Positions 16,717 through 26,303 of a stretch of DNA of 64,000 nt are shown here, piece by piece. The notes below the pieces were generated by a model that saw only the letters and a list, made by a program, of their open reading frames with translations, did not search any database and was not told where the DNA came from. Origin of the DNA: an uncultured Oscillospiraceae bacterium. GTDB lineage: Bacteria > Bacillota > Clostridia > Oscillospirales > Oscillospiraceae. The stretch lies in contig CAKUBI010000001.1 in assembly GCA_934636865.1 (NCBI GenBank), positions 1-64,000 on the forward strand. The letters run 5' to 3'. The translations under genes and the position numbers were made by a program. Within the stretch, counting starts at the first letter, position 1, and the number at the start of each line of letters is the position of its first letter.

Positions 16717-18792
16717 TTGAAGTATGAGCGCTGGCAGATCCCGCCCGTGCCGGAGGACGCGGTCCGCGCCCTGATGGACGCAGGATACCCGTATCTTGTC
16801 TCGTCGGTGCTGGCCGCGCGCGGCATCTGCACGGGCGGGCAGGCCGCCGAGGCGCTGGAGCGCGAGACCTCGCTCCCCTGGTCTCCCTTCCTGATGAAGG
16901 ACATGGACAAGGCCGTATCGCGCATCAGCGAGGCCCTTGCCCGCGGCGAAAAGCTTGCGGTCTTCGGCGACTACGACGTGGACGGCATCACCTCCACCTG
17001 CCTTCTGACTGATTATCTCCGCTCGCGCGGGGCGGACGTGACGATGCACATCCCCCGCCGCATCGAGGAGGGCTACGGCCTGGGCTGCGACGCCATCCGC
17101 GCGCTGAGCGAGTCCGGCGTGACGCTCATCATCACGGTGGACTGCGGCATCACGGGCGTGGAGGAAACGGCCTACGCCGCGACGCTCGGCGTGGACCTTG
17201 TCATCACCGACCACCACGAGTGCAAGGAGCAGTTCCCCGCCGCCCGCGCCGTGGTGGACCCCCACCGGCCGGACTGCCCCTATCCTTTCAAGCACCTGGC
17301 AGGCGTGGGCGTTGCGCTCAAGCTGGTCCTCGCCCTCGGCGAGGGGCGCGAGGATGCGCTCTTCGCGCGCTACTGCACCCTTGCCGCCATCGGCACCATC
17401 GCCGACGTGATGCGCATGGAGGGCGAGAACCGCACCATCGTGCAGTGCGGCCTTGACGCCATCGACCGCAGCGACTTTACGGGCCTGCACGCCCTGCTGC
17501 GCGAGGCGGGGCTCACGTCGCGCCCGATCTCGTCGATCCAGATCGGCTTTGTGCTCGCCCCGCGCATCAATGCCGCGGGCCGCATGGGCCGGGCCGAGCT
17601 TGCCGCGGAGCTGCTGCTCACCGACGATCCCGCGCGCGCGGAAAAGCTCGCGCGCGAGCTGTGCGAGCTCAACCGCGAGCGGCAGAGCGTGGAGCAGGAC
17701 ATCTTCCGCCGCGCCATCGAGCAGATGGAGGACCTGCCGGACGACGAGCGCAGCGCGCTCGTACTCTCGAGCGAGGACTGGCACCAGGGCGTTGTGGGCA
17801 TCGTCGCATCCCGGCTTTCCGAAAAATTTTCCTGCCCGAGCTTTATGATCCACCTCTCCGGCGGGTCCGGCAAGGGCTCGTGCCGCAGCTACGGCGGCTT
17901 CAACCTCTTCAGCGCGCTCGAGGCGTGCTCGGACCTTCTGGTGAGCTTCGGCGGGCACGAGCTGGCCGCGGGCTTCACGATCGAGGAGAAAAATATTCCC
18001 GCCTTCCGCACGCGCATGAACCAGTACGTGCGCGCCCACACGCGCGGGCAGGAGCATGTCTCCTCGCTCGAGGTCGATGTGGATTTGCAGCACCCCTCGC
18101 TCGTCTCGCTTGAGGAGGTCGAGGCGCTCGCGATGCTCGAGCCCTATGGCGCGGGCAACAACCGCCCCGTGTTCTGCCTGCGCGGCGCAACGCTCGAGAG
18201 CGTGCAGGGCGTGGGCCAGAACCGGCACCTAAAATTAAAGCTTCAAAAAAGCCGCGTGAATTTCGACGGCATTTTCTTCTCCGTCACCGCTCAGGAGTGC
18301 GGCGTGTGCGCGGGGATGCGCGTGGACGCGGCATTCTATTTACAGGTGAACGAATTCCGCTCCCAGCGCTCCATCCAGCTCCAGCTCATCGACCTGCGCC
18401 CCTCGCTCGACCCCAGCGGGCGCGAGAGCGAGGCGCTCTCGCTCTGCCGCGCGCTCACCGGCGGCGGCGTGCTCTCCCCGCGCGACGCGGCGCGGGCGCT
18501 GCCCTCGCGCGATCAGTTCGTGCGCGCCTGGCGCGTGCTCGAGCGCGAGGTCGGCTCGCAGGGCGTGAGCGAGCCGATGCTGCCGCTGCTGCGGCGGCTG
18601 AGCGCCGAAATGGTCGGCGCGGAGACCTTTTTACGCACGGCGATGTGCCTGCAGGTCTTTTCCGAGCGGGGACTTCTCACCATCGAGCGCGGCGGCGACG
18701 GCGCGCTCACGCTCCGCCTGACGGCGGAGGGCAAGAAGGTGGAGCTTGACAAAAGTCCCTATCTTTCCGCCCTGCACGGCTTTCTTTCGTAA
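16717..18792 (+). CDS. recJ: Single-stranded-DNA-specific exonuclease RecJ
   Basis: RecJ is the 5'-3' single-strand exonuclease of recombination and mismatch repair. The 691-residue protein has the DHH core (FGDYDVDGITSTCLL near residue 85, ITDHHECKEQFPAA near 165), the DHHA1 domain with GGHELAAGFTI near 410, and an OB-like plus C-terminal region. A TTG start is assigned because GGAAGGTGA lies six bases upstream and the encoded MKYERWQIPP fits family N-termini. It opens a run of six plus-strand genes. Confidence 0.93.
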   Translation: MKYERWQIPPVPEDAVRALMDAGYPYLVSSVLAARGICTGGQAAEALERETSLPWSPFLMKDMDKAVSRISEALARGEKLAVFGDYDVDGITSTCLLTDYLRSRGADVTMHIPRRIEEGYGLGCDAIRALSESGVTLIITVDCGITGVEETAYAATLGVDLVITDHHECKEQFPAARAVVDPHRPDCPYPFKHLAGVGVALKLVLALGEGREDALFARYCTLAAIGTIADVMRMEGENRTIVQCGLDAIDRSDFTGLHALLREAGLTSRPISSIQIGFVLAPRINAAGRMGRAELAAELLLTDDPARAEKLARELCELNRERQSVEQDIFRRAIEQMEDLPDDERSALVLSSEDWHQGVVGIVASRLSEKFSCPSFMIHLSGGSGKGSCRSYGGFNLFSALEACSDLLVSFGGHELAAGFTIEEKNIPAFRTRMNQYVRAHTRGQEHVSSLEVDVDLQHPSLVSLEEVEALAMLEPYGAGNNRPVFCLRGATLESVQGVGQNRHLKLKLQKSRVNFDGIFFSVTAQECGVCAGMRVDAAFYLQVNEFRSQRSIQLQLIDLRPSLDPSGRESEALSLCRALTGGGVLSPRDAARALPSRDQFVRAWRVLEREVGSQGVSEPMLPLLRRLSAEMVGAETFLRTAMCLQVFSERGLLTIERGGDGALTLRLTAEGKKVELDKSPYLSALHGFLS

Positions 18793-18807
18793 AGGAGACG
18801 ACGCGAT

Positions 18808-21117
18808 ATGACACAGGATCATGTGACCCCCACCAAAAAAGAGAATACCGGACCGGCCCAGCCGAACGTCCCCGCGGTCAAAGAGCGTCCTCCCCTCTCG
18901 CCCGAGCACGAAGCGCTCGTGGGCGGGATGTACGGCCACCTTGTCGAGACCATCAAGGCCTACAACCCCGGCGCGGACTTTGCCCAGATCGACAAGGCCT
19001 ATCACTACGCCAAGGACCACCACTGCGGGCAGCTCCGAAAGGACGGCACGCCCTTTATCACCCACCCGCTCGCCGTGGCGCAGATCATCGCCGAGGAGCT
19101 GAAGCTCGACTCAGAGTCCATCGAGGCCGCCCTCATGCACGACTGCATCGAGGACACCGACGCGACCTATGCCGAAATCGCCAAGGAGTTCACCCCCGCC
19201 GTCGCCGACCTTGTCGAGGGCGTCTCCAAGCTGACGCGCGTGCAGTACGCCAGCAAGGAAGAGGAGCAGATGGAAAACCTGCGCAAGATGCTCATGGCCA
19301 TGGCCAAGGACATCCGCGTCATCCTCATCAAGCTTGCCGACCGCACGCACAACATGCGCACCATGGAGTATCAGACGGCGGAAAAGCAGCGCCAGAAGTC
19401 GCTTGAAACGATGGAGATCTACGCCCCCATCGCCCACCGTCTCGGTATGCAGCGCATCAAGTGGGAGCTTGAGGACCTGTCGCTCAAATACCTCGACCCC
19501 GTGGGCTACGAGGAGATCACAAAGTCGCTCGAGGCAAAGCAGCGCGAGCACGAGGCCTTCATGGACCGCGTGCAGGCGCAGATCGAAGCGCGCCTCAACG
19601 AGCAGCACGTGCCGTATCTGAAGGTCTACGGCCGCATGAAGCACCCCTACAGCATTTACCGCAAGATGTACGCGCAGAATAAAACGATGGACGAGGTGCT
19701 CGACCTGTTCGCCTTCCGCGTCATCGTCGATACCGTGGCCGACTGCTACAATGTGCTCGGCATCATCCACGACCTCTACCGCCCGGTGCTCGGCCGCTTC
19801 AAGGACTATATCGGCACGCCCAAGCCGAACATGTACCAGTCGCTCCACACCACCGTCATCGGTGCGGACGGCATCCCCTTCGAGGTGCAGATCCGCACCG
19901 AGGAGATGCACGAGATCGCCGAATACGGCGTGGCCGCGCACTGGAAGTATAAGCAGGGCATCTCCGGCAGCGCCAACGAGCACAACTACGAATGGGTGCG
20001 CCGCCTGCTCGAAAACCAGGAAAACACCGACGCCGAGGAATTCGTCCACACGCTCAAGGTCGATATGTTCGCCGACGAGGTCTTTGTTTTCTCCCCGCGC
20101 GGCGACGTGACGAACCTCCCCGCCGGCGCGACGCCCATCGACTTTGCCTACTCCATCCACTCCGCCATCGGCAACCGCATGACGGGCGCGAAGGTCAACG
20201 GGCGCATCGCCCCGCTGGACTATCAGCTCAAAAACGGCGACATCGTCGAGATCCTGACCTCCAAGAGCGCGCACGGCCCCAGCCGCGACTGGCTCAAGAT
20301 CGCAAAATCCAGCGAGGCGCGCAGCAAGATCCGCCAGTGGTTCAAAAAGGAGCGCCGCGAGGAAAACATCATCAACGGCCGCATCTCGTTCGAAGCAGAG
20401 CTCAAGCACCTCGGCATCCCGATGAGCGACGTGCTTGGCACCGACCTCGAAGCGGCGCTGCTCAAAAAGACCTCGTTCGGCTCGATGGACGAGATGTACG
20501 CTGCCATCGGCTACGGCGGCTTTTCGGCGCAGAAGGCCGTCAACCGCATCCATGACGAGATCGTCAAGCTCGAAAAGCAGCGCAAGGAGGAGCGCGCCGC
20601 CACCGTGCCGGTGGACAATACCGGCGCGACGCGCCCGGCCATCCCCAAGCGTACGAAGAGCGAGCAGGGCATCGTGGTCGAGGGGCTGTCGAACTGCCTT
20701 GTGAAATTCTCCAAGTGCTGCACGCCCGTTCCCGGCGATGATATCGTCGGCTTCATCACGCGCGGCTACGGCGTGTCCGTCCACCGCAGCGACTGCCCCA
20801 ACGCCGCGCCCGAGCGCAGAAAGCCCGAGGAGCGCGGCCGCTGGATCAAGGTCAGCTGGGGCACGGACGTAAAGGAAGCCTACCAGACCTCGCTCGACAT
20901 CTACGCCAAGGACCGTCTCGACCTTGTGCTGGACGTGTCCGCCGCGCTCTCGAGCACGCAGACGCGCGTGGCCTCGCTCAACGCCACCACCACAGCCGAC
21001 GGCTTTGCCGTCATCCACCTGAGCATTTTCACCTCCGATGCGAACCACCTCGCCGCCGTCATGAGACGGCTCCACCAGATCAGCGGCGTGATGAAGGTGG
21101 ACCGCCCGGCAGGCTAA
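18808..21117 (+). CDS. relA: Bifunctional (p)ppGpp synthetase/hydrolase (Rel)
   Basis: This enzyme makes and degrades the stringent-response alarmone. The 769-residue protein has the hydrolase HD domain (LMHDCIEDTDATYAEI), the synthetase domain (YGRMKHPYSIYRKM and RFKDYIGTPKPNMYQSLH, with the RxKD form typical of bifunctional Rel), a TGS domain (VFVFSPRGDVTNLPAGATPI), a zinc-finger-like region (KFSKCCTPVPGDDIVGFI) and a C-terminal ACT domain. All catalytic motifs look intact. It lies 15 bases after recJ. Confidence 0.96.
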   Translation: MTQDHVTPTKKENTGPAQPNVPAVKERPPLSPEHEALVGGMYGHLVETIKAYNPGADFAQIDKAYHYAKDHHCGQLRKDGTPFITHPLAVAQIIAEELKLDSESIEAALMHDCIEDTDATYAEIAKEFTPAVADLVEGVSKLTRVQYASKEEEQMENLRKMLMAMAKDIRVILIKLADRTHNMRTMEYQTAEKQRQKSLETMEIYAPIAHRLGMQRIKWELEDLSLKYLDPVGYEEITKSLEAKQREHEAFMDRVQAQIEARLNEQHVPYLKVYGRMKHPYSIYRKMYAQNKTMDEVLDLFAFRVIVDTVADCYNVLGIIHDLYRPVLGRFKDYIGTPKPNMYQSLHTTVIGADGIPFEVQIRTEEMHEIAEYGVAAHWKYKQGISGSANEHNYEWVRRLLENQENTDAEEFVHTLKVDMFADEVFVFSPRGDVTNLPAGATPIDFAYSIHSAIGNRMTGAKVNGRIAPLDYQLKNGDIVEILTSKSAHGPSRDWLKIAKSSEARSKIRQWFKKERREENIINGRISFEAELKHLGIPMSDVLGTDLEAALLKKTSFGSMDEMYAAIGYGGFSAQKAVNRIHDEIVKLEKQRKEERAATVPVDNTGATRPAIPKRTKSEQGIVVEGLSNCLVKFSKCCTPVPGDDIVGFITRGYGVSVHRSDCPNAAPERRKPEERGRWIKVSWGTDVKEAYQTSLDIYAKDRLDLVLDVSAALSSTQTRVASLNATTTADGFAVIHLSIFTSDANHLAAVMRRLHQISGVMKVDRPAG

Positions 21118-21159
21118 CGACGATACGGCCTTCTCCGAGGGCACAGAAAGGATATTATC

Positions 21160-21624
21160 ATGCGCGCAGTACTGACAAAGGTAAAGCACGCCTCCGTCAC
21201 CATCGACGGGGCGCTCAAGGGCGAGATCGGCAGGGGCTTTTTGATCCTGCTGGGCGTCGCGCCCGACGATACGGAGGAAAAATGCCGCAAAATGGCAGAC
21301 AAGCTCTGCTCGCTGCGCATTTTTGACGACGAGAACGACAAGATCAACCTCTCGCTCGACGATGTGGGCGGGGAGCTTCTGGTCGTTTCGCAGTTCACGC
21401 TCTACGGCAACTGCCGCAAGGGCAGGCGGCCCGAGTTTTTAAGCGCCGCGCGTCCGGAGACCGCCGTTCCGATGTATGAAAAATTCGTGGAGATCTGCCG
21501 CGAAAAGGGCTACCATGTGGAGACCGGCGAGTTCGGCGCGCACATGGAGGTCGAGTCCCTCAACGACGGGCCGTTCACGCTGATCGTCGATTCCGCCGAT
21601 CTGGACGCGCCCAAAAAGCAATAA
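21160..21624 (+). CDS. dtd: D-aminoacyl-tRNA deacylase
   Basis: Dtd hydrolyses D-amino acids and glycine mischarged on tRNA. The 154-residue protein has the two family signatures SQFTLYGN near residue 78 and NDGPFTLIVDS near 138, the latter the cross-subunit chiral-checking loop (NxGPxT type). The GAAAGGA ribosome site is well placed. It is 42 bases after rel, a very common arrangement in Firmicutes. Confidence 0.95.
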   Translation: MRAVLTKVKHASVTIDGALKGEIGRGFLILLGVAPDDTEEKCRKMADKLCSLRIFDDENDKINLSLDDVGGELLVVSQFTLYGNCRKGRRPEFLSAARPETAVPMYEKFVEICREKGYHVETGEFGAHMEVESLNDGPFTLIVDSADLDAPKKQ

Positions 21625-21643
21625 GGAAAGGGGTATTTTCATC

Positions 21644-22255
21644 ATGAAGATCATCACCACCGTCGTCGGCTCCCTGCAGACGAACTGCTACCTGCTCATC
21701 GACGAGGAAACAAAGCTCGCCGCGCTCATCGATCCGGGCGACAACGCCGAAAAGCTTCTCGCTCTCATTAAGAGCGAGGGCGTGACGCTCAAGTACATCC
21801 TGCTCACCCACGGCCACCGCGACCATACGCTCGCCGTGCCCGCCGTCAAGCAGGCCATCCCCGAGGCCGAGGTCTATATCGGCGAGGCCGACGCCCACTC
21901 CACGGGCATTTACCACTATCCCCTCGCCGACCTCATCCCCGACCTTAAATTCTACGGCGAGGGCGACACGCTCGCGCTCGGCTCGCTCACCATCCGCGTG
22001 ATGGCCACGCCCGGCCACACGCTCGGCGGCATGACGCTGCTCGTGGGCGACGCGATGTTTTCCGGCGACACGCTCTTCGCCGGCTCCATGGGCCGCACGG
22101 ACCTTCCCGGCGGCAATGGCGAGCAGATGGTCCAGTCGCTGCGCCGCCTCGGTCAGATCGAGGGCGAATACACCGTTTACCCCGGCCACATGCGCTCCAC
22201 CATTCTCTCGCGCGAGCAGGAATACAACCCCTACATCCGCCAGGCGCTGCGGTAA
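21644..22255 (+). CDS. MBL-fold metallo-hydrolase (glyoxalase II-like)
   Basis: This 203-residue metallo-beta-lactamase-fold protein is of the small YcbL/GloB-like type. The metal motif THGHRDHTLAVP lies near residue 57, further ligands are in ATPGHTLGGM (near 126), GDTLFAGSMGRTD (near 145) and the C-terminal YPGHM. Such proteins hydrolyse thioesters or related substrates; the substrate here is unknown. It lies 19 bases after dtd and 14 before hemZ in a co-directional run. Confidence 0.85.
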   Translation: MKIITTVVGSLQTNCYLLIDEETKLAALIDPGDNAEKLLALIKSEGVTLKYILLTHGHRDHTLAVPAVKQAIPEAEVYIGEADAHSTGIYHYPLADLIPDLKFYGEGDTLALGSLTIRVMATPGHTLGGMTLLVGDAMFSGDTLFAGSMGRTDLPGGNGEQMVQSLRRLGQIEGEYTVYPGHMRSTILSREQEYNPYIRQALR

Positions 22256-22269
22256 AAGGACGGCCTTAC

Positions 22270-23739
22270 ATGAAAGTACAGCTCATTGGGCATGATGAAA
22301 AATACGCGCTGGAGCAGAGCCTGCTCACGCTCTTTCCCGGTGAAAAGCCTGTCTACGGCACGGTGGACGAGGAAAGCGACCCGCACTGGGCGCGCGTGAC
22401 GCTCACCGAGGATGAGAGCGCCGTGCAGGTGACGACCGAGCTGGGGCTTGACGGAAAATCCGCCGCCCACAGCTACAGCTACCCCCTCTCCGGCACGGAC
22501 TATGAAAAGGAGGGCCAGCGCCGCCACGCCGTCGGCATCAGCTTTTTCGGCGCGGCAAAGGACCTGCTGGGCATCTCCCCCGCGTGGGGAAGCCTGACGG
22601 GCGTGCGCCCGGCGAAGGTCGCGCTCTCTCTGATCCGCGAGGGCGGCAAGGCAAGGGCCGAAAAGGAACTGCAGGAGCTTTACTGCGTGCAGAGAGCGCG
22701 CGCCCGTCTTGCCATCGAGGCGGCGGACGCCGGGATCCGCGCCGCGGCGGCGCTCGAGCCGAACGACATTTCGCTCTACGTCGGCATCCCCTTCTGCCCG
22801 ACGCGCTGCGCCTATTGCAGCTTCGTCGCGCAGAGCGTTGAAAAATCCTTCTCGCTCGTCGAGCCGTACCTCGAAGCGCTCTTCGACGAGATCGCCGCGG
22901 CGGGGCAGCTCGTGCGCGAGCTGGGGCTGAACGTCAGGTCCTTCTACATGGGCGGCGGCACGCCGACCACGCTGACCGCCGGCCAGATGGACCGGCTGCT
23001 CACAAAGCTCGAGCAGAGCTTCGATTTCACCGGCCTTGCCGAGCTCACGATCGAGGCGGGCCGTCCCGACACGATCGACCCCGAAAAGCTGCGCGTGCTG
23101 CGCGCGCACAACACCACGCGCGTTTCCATCAACCCGCAGACGATGGAGGACAGCGTCCTTGCGGCCATCGGCCGCCGCCACACGGCGGACGACATCCGCC
23201 GCGCGATGGCACAGGTGCGCGAGGCGGACTTCCCGCACGTGAACATGGACCTCATCGCGGGCCTGCCCGAGGACACGCCGGAGGGCTTCGCCCGCAGCCT
23301 TGACGAGGTCATCGCCATGGGCGCGGACAACGTTACGGTGCACACGCTGTCTCTCAAAAAGGGCAGCCGCATCATGCTTGAGGGCAGCCGCATCCCCGGC
23401 GCAGAGGAGGTTGCCGAAATGCTGGACTATGCCGACCCCACGCTGCGTAAACATGGTTTTGCCCCCTATTACCTCTACCGGCAGAAATACATGTCCGGCA
23501 GCTTTGAAAACGTGGGCTGGACCAAGCCCGGCGGCACGGGCCTTTACAACATCTACATCATGGAGGAGCTGCACTCCATCCTCTCGCTCGGCGCGGGCGG
23601 CTCGACCAAGATGGTCGGCGGCGGGCAGATCCGCCGCGCGTTCAACGCAAAATATCCGCGCGAGTACATCGACCGGCCCGAAAAGCGCCGCGCGAACCTC
23701 ATGGAGTTCGCCCGCTTTTACGCCGAACAAGGAGAATAA
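22270..23739 (+). CDS. hemZ: Radical SAM coproporphyrinogen dehydrogenase-like protein, HemZ type
   Basis: This 489-residue radical SAM protein has the cluster motif CPTRCAYCSF near residue 178 and the HemN/HemZ-like segments YMGGGTPTTL, INPQTMEDSVL and DLIAGLPEDTPE. The roughly 170-residue N-terminal extension and the GSLTGVRPAKVA motif are typical of HemZ proteins. HemZ is annotated as an oxygen-independent coproporphyrinogen III oxidase, but many HemN-like proteins have other roles (haem chaperones, methyltransferases), and no other haem gene is nearby. Confidence 0.82.
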   Translation: MKVQLIGHDEKYALEQSLLTLFPGEKPVYGTVDEESDPHWARVTLTEDESAVQVTTELGLDGKSAAHSYSYPLSGTDYEKEGQRRHAVGISFFGAAKDLLGISPAWGSLTGVRPAKVALSLIREGGKARAEKELQELYCVQRARARLAIEAADAGIRAAAALEPNDISLYVGIPFCPTRCAYCSFVAQSVEKSFSLVEPYLEALFDEIAAAGQLVRELGLNVRSFYMGGGTPTTLTAGQMDRLLTKLEQSFDFTGLAELTIEAGRPDTIDPEKLRVLRAHNTTRVSINPQTMEDSVLAAIGRRHTADDIRRAMAQVREADFPHVNMDLIAGLPEDTPEGFARSLDEVIAMGADNVTVHTLSLKKGSRIMLEGSRIPGAEEVAEMLDYADPTLRKHGFAPYYLYRQKYMSGSFENVGWTKPGGTGLYNIYIMEELHSILSLGAGGSTKMVGGGQIRRAFNAKYPREYIDRPEKRRANLMEFARFYAEQGE

Positions 23740-23741
23740 CG

Positions 23742-24602
23742 ATGACGAATATGAAATCTTCCGCTGACTCCGTTCAGCCTCACTTCACCTACGCCGACTA
23801 TCAGGAGAGCGCCGCCTATCTGCGTGAAAGGCTCGCGGGCTTCGAGCCCGAGGTGCTGCTCGTGCTCGGCAGCGGGCTAGGCTTTCTCGGCGAGCGGGTC
23901 GAGGCCCGCACCTGTGTGAGCTATGCCGATATCCCGCATTTTCACGTTTCCACCGCGCCGGGCCACGAGGGCCGCTTTGTCTTCGGACTTCTTCGCGGCA
24001 AGCGCGTCGCGGTCATGCAGGGCCGTATGCACTGCTACGAGGGCTACACCATGGAGGACGCCGCCTATGCCTGCCGCGTCATCCGGCTCCTCGGCGCAAA
24101 GACGATGATCGTGACGAACGCCGCGGGCGCGGTGAACACCGATTATCAGGCGGGCGATCTGATGCTCATCTCCGACCACATCAAGTTCTTCGACTTCGGT
24201 CCCCTCTGGGGCCCGAACATTGAGGAATTCGGCACGCGCTTCCCCGATATGTCCAATGTCTACTCCCCGCGCCTGCGCGCGCTGGCGAAGGGCGTTGCGG
24301 CGGAGCAGGGCCTTTCTCTGCGCGAGGGTGTTTACATGTACTTCCCCGGCCCGCAGTTTGAAACGCCCGCCGAGGTGCGCGCCGCGCGCGTGCTGGGCGC
24401 GGACGCGGTCGGCATGTCCACTGTGCCGGAGGCCATCGCCGCCGTGCACTGCGGATACGAGGTGCTCGGCGTGACGCTCTGCGCCAACATGGCCGCAGGC
24501 GTACTGCCCCAGCCGCTCTCCGGCGCGGAGGTCAACGAGATGGCGGAGCAATCCGCCCCGCACTTCTCCTCGCTCATCCTCGGCTGCCTCGAGCGGCTGT
24601 AA
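23742..24602 (+). CDS. punA: Purine-nucleoside phosphorylase (PunA/PNP-I trimeric type)
   Basis: This 286-residue enzyme phosphorolyses inosine and guanosine for purine salvage. Recognisable segments are VLGSGLGFLG (phosphate loop), APGHEGRFVFG, QGRMHCYEGYTM, VTNAAGAVN and the base-site region DAVGMSTVPEAIAA near residue 225. These match the trimeric family, not hexameric DeoD. It starts three bases after hemZ with GGAG nearby, so the two are probably co-translated. Confidence 0.93.
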   Translation: MTNMKSSADSVQPHFTYADYQESAAYLRERLAGFEPEVLLVLGSGLGFLGERVEARTCVSYADIPHFHVSTAPGHEGRFVFGLLRGKRVAVMQGRMHCYEGYTMEDAAYACRVIRLLGAKTMIVTNAAGAVNTDYQAGDLMLISDHIKFFDFGPLWGPNIEEFGTRFPDMSNVYSPRLRALAKGVAAEQGLSLREGVYMYFPGPQFETPAEVRAARVLGADAVGMSTVPEAIAAVHCGYEVLGVTLCANMAAGVLPQPLSGAEVNEMAEQSAPHFSSLILGCLERL

Positions 24603-24642
24603 ACCAAAGTCTATTTCAGCAAAAAGGAAAAGGTCGTTATTC

Positions 24643-26247
24643 ATGGCTACGGAAAAGAAACAGTCCTTTTTCGGCGGCGCGGCGGTACTGGCCGCCGGCG
24701 TCGTCATCGTAAAGATCATCGGCGCGCTCTTCAAGATCCCGCTTGCGAACATTCTGGGCGAGACGGGCAACGCCGACTTCAACAACGCCTACAACATCTA
24801 TGCCGTGCTTCTGACCATCTCGACTGCGGGGCTCCCCGTGGCGCTCTCGAAGATGATCTCGGAGGCAAAGACGCTCGGGCGCGAGCGGCAGGCCCGGCGC
24901 GTGCTCAAGGTCTCGTTCGCCGCGTTTCTGACGCTCGGTTTTGTCTCGTTCGTCATCATGTGGTTCGGCAACAACTGGTGTGCGGACCTTCTCAATAACC
25001 CCAACGCCGCCTACGGCATCAAGGCGCTGGCTCCCGGCGTCGTGTGCGTGGGCTGCCTTGCCGCGTTCCGCGGCTTTGCGCAGGGGAGCTTCCGCATGAC
25101 GCCCACCGCCGTTTCGCAGATCATTGAGGCGGTGAGCAAGCTCTTCATCGGCCTGGGGCTTTCGATGTACGTTGTGAGCATCGGCTATGAGGACTACATC
25201 GCCGCGGCCGCGGCGATCGTGGGCGTGACGGTCGGCTCCGTGCTGGCGCTCGTCTATATGCTCATCGACTACCTGCGCCACCGCCCGCGCGAGGCGGGCA
25301 CGGACGTGCCCGATCCCTCGGGCGCGATCCTAAAGCGCCTGCTCGCCATCGCCGTGCCCATCACGCTGTCGGCCTCGATGGTATCGATCATCACGCTCAT
25401 CGACACCTCGCTCGTGCAGGGCCAGCTGCAGAACGCGTTGGGCTACACGCTCAAGGAAACGCGCCACCTCTACGGCACGTATTCCTCGGGCATGAACCTC
25501 TATAACCTGCCGTCGTCGATGATGACGGCGCTGACGATCTCCGTCATCCCGACGGTGTCGGCCTCGCTTGCGCGGAATGACCGCGTGCACACCGCGCGCG
25601 TCATCAACTCCTCGCTTCGCGTCACGGGCCTGATGGCCTTTCCCATGGGCCTTGGCTTGTGGGCGCTGGCCGAGCCGATCATGAAGCTCTGCTACCCGCG
25701 CTACGACAGCGAGCTTGGCGGCTCGCTTCTCGCGGTGCTCGGCATTGCGAGCATCTTCGTCTGCCTGATGCTCATCTCGAACTCCATCTTACAGTCCTAC
25801 GGCCGTGTGCATGTGCCCGTTTTCACGATGCTGCTCGGCGGCGTTGTGAAGATCGTGCTCAACTACAATCTCACCGCCGTGCCGTCCATCAACATCCACG
25901 CCGCCCCCTTCGGCACGCTCACCTGCTTTGTGATCGTGGCCGTGCTGAACCTCTATTTCGTCTACCGCACGATGGAGGATAAGCCCCACTATCTCAGGGT
26001 CTTTGCAAAGCCCCTCATCGCGTCCCTTCTGATGGCGCTGTGCGCGCGCCTTTCCTACCGCTTCTTCGCCGCCCACATCACGCTCGGCGGCGCGACCGTG
26101 ACGCAGATCGTGAACGTGGGCCTTGCGGTCATTCTGGCGGTCATCGTGTATGTCGCGCTTGTCCTCGCCCTGCGGATCGTCACGCGCGACGACCTCGCCC
26201 TGCTGCCCAAGGGAGAAAAGCTCGCACGCGTGCTTCATGTGCGCTGA
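24643..26247 (+). CDS. SpoVB/YabM-like polysaccharide flippase (MATE/MOP superfamily)
   Basis: This 534-residue protein has about 14 membrane segments and the MOP-superfamily layout of SpoVB, MurJ-like and YabM transporters. The start (FFGGAAVLAAGVVIVKIIGALFKIPLAN, given here as the TM1 region at residues 8-35) and the AAFRGFAQG loop are typical. It may flip lipid-linked cell-wall precursors, possibly in spore cortex formation. In Bacillus subtilis the yabM gene sits just before mazG(yabN)-rqcP(yabO)-yabP-yabQ-divIC; the same order here supports the YabM/SpoVB assignment over a capsule exporter. Confidence 0.8.
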   Translation: MATEKKQSFFGGAAVLAAGVVIVKIIGALFKIPLANILGETGNADFNNAYNIYAVLLTISTAGLPVALSKMISEAKTLGRERQARRVLKVSFAAFLTLGFVSFVIMWFGNNWCADLLNNPNAAYGIKALAPGVVCVGCLAAFRGFAQGSFRMTPTAVSQIIEAVSKLFIGLGLSMYVVSIGYEDYIAAAAAIVGVTVGSVLALVYMLIDYLRHRPREAGTDVPDPSGAILKRLLAIAVPITLSASMVSIITLIDTSLVQGQLQNALGYTLKETRHLYGTYSSGMNLYNLPSSMMTALTISVIPTVSASLARNDRVHTARVINSSLRVTGLMAFPMGLGLWALAEPIMKLCYPRYDSELGGSLLAVLGIASIFVCLMLISNSILQSYGRVHVPVFTMLLGGVVKIVLNYNLTAVPSINIHAAPFGTLTCFVIVAVLNLYFVYRTMEDKPHYLRVFAKPLIASLLMALCARLSYRFFAAHITLGGATVTQIVNVGLAVILAVIVYVALVLALRIVTRDDLALLPKGEKLARVLHVR

Positions 26248-26303
26248 AAACCCCTGTAAAATCAGGGAAAATCGCAGAAATTCCTTGCATTGAGAGGCAA
26301 TCT

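Noticed and set aside
26040-26303. Longer mazG frame starting inside the SpoVB-like gene
   Set aside because: The extra residues are out-of-frame translation of the flippase gene; MazG homology starts right after the ATG at 26304.
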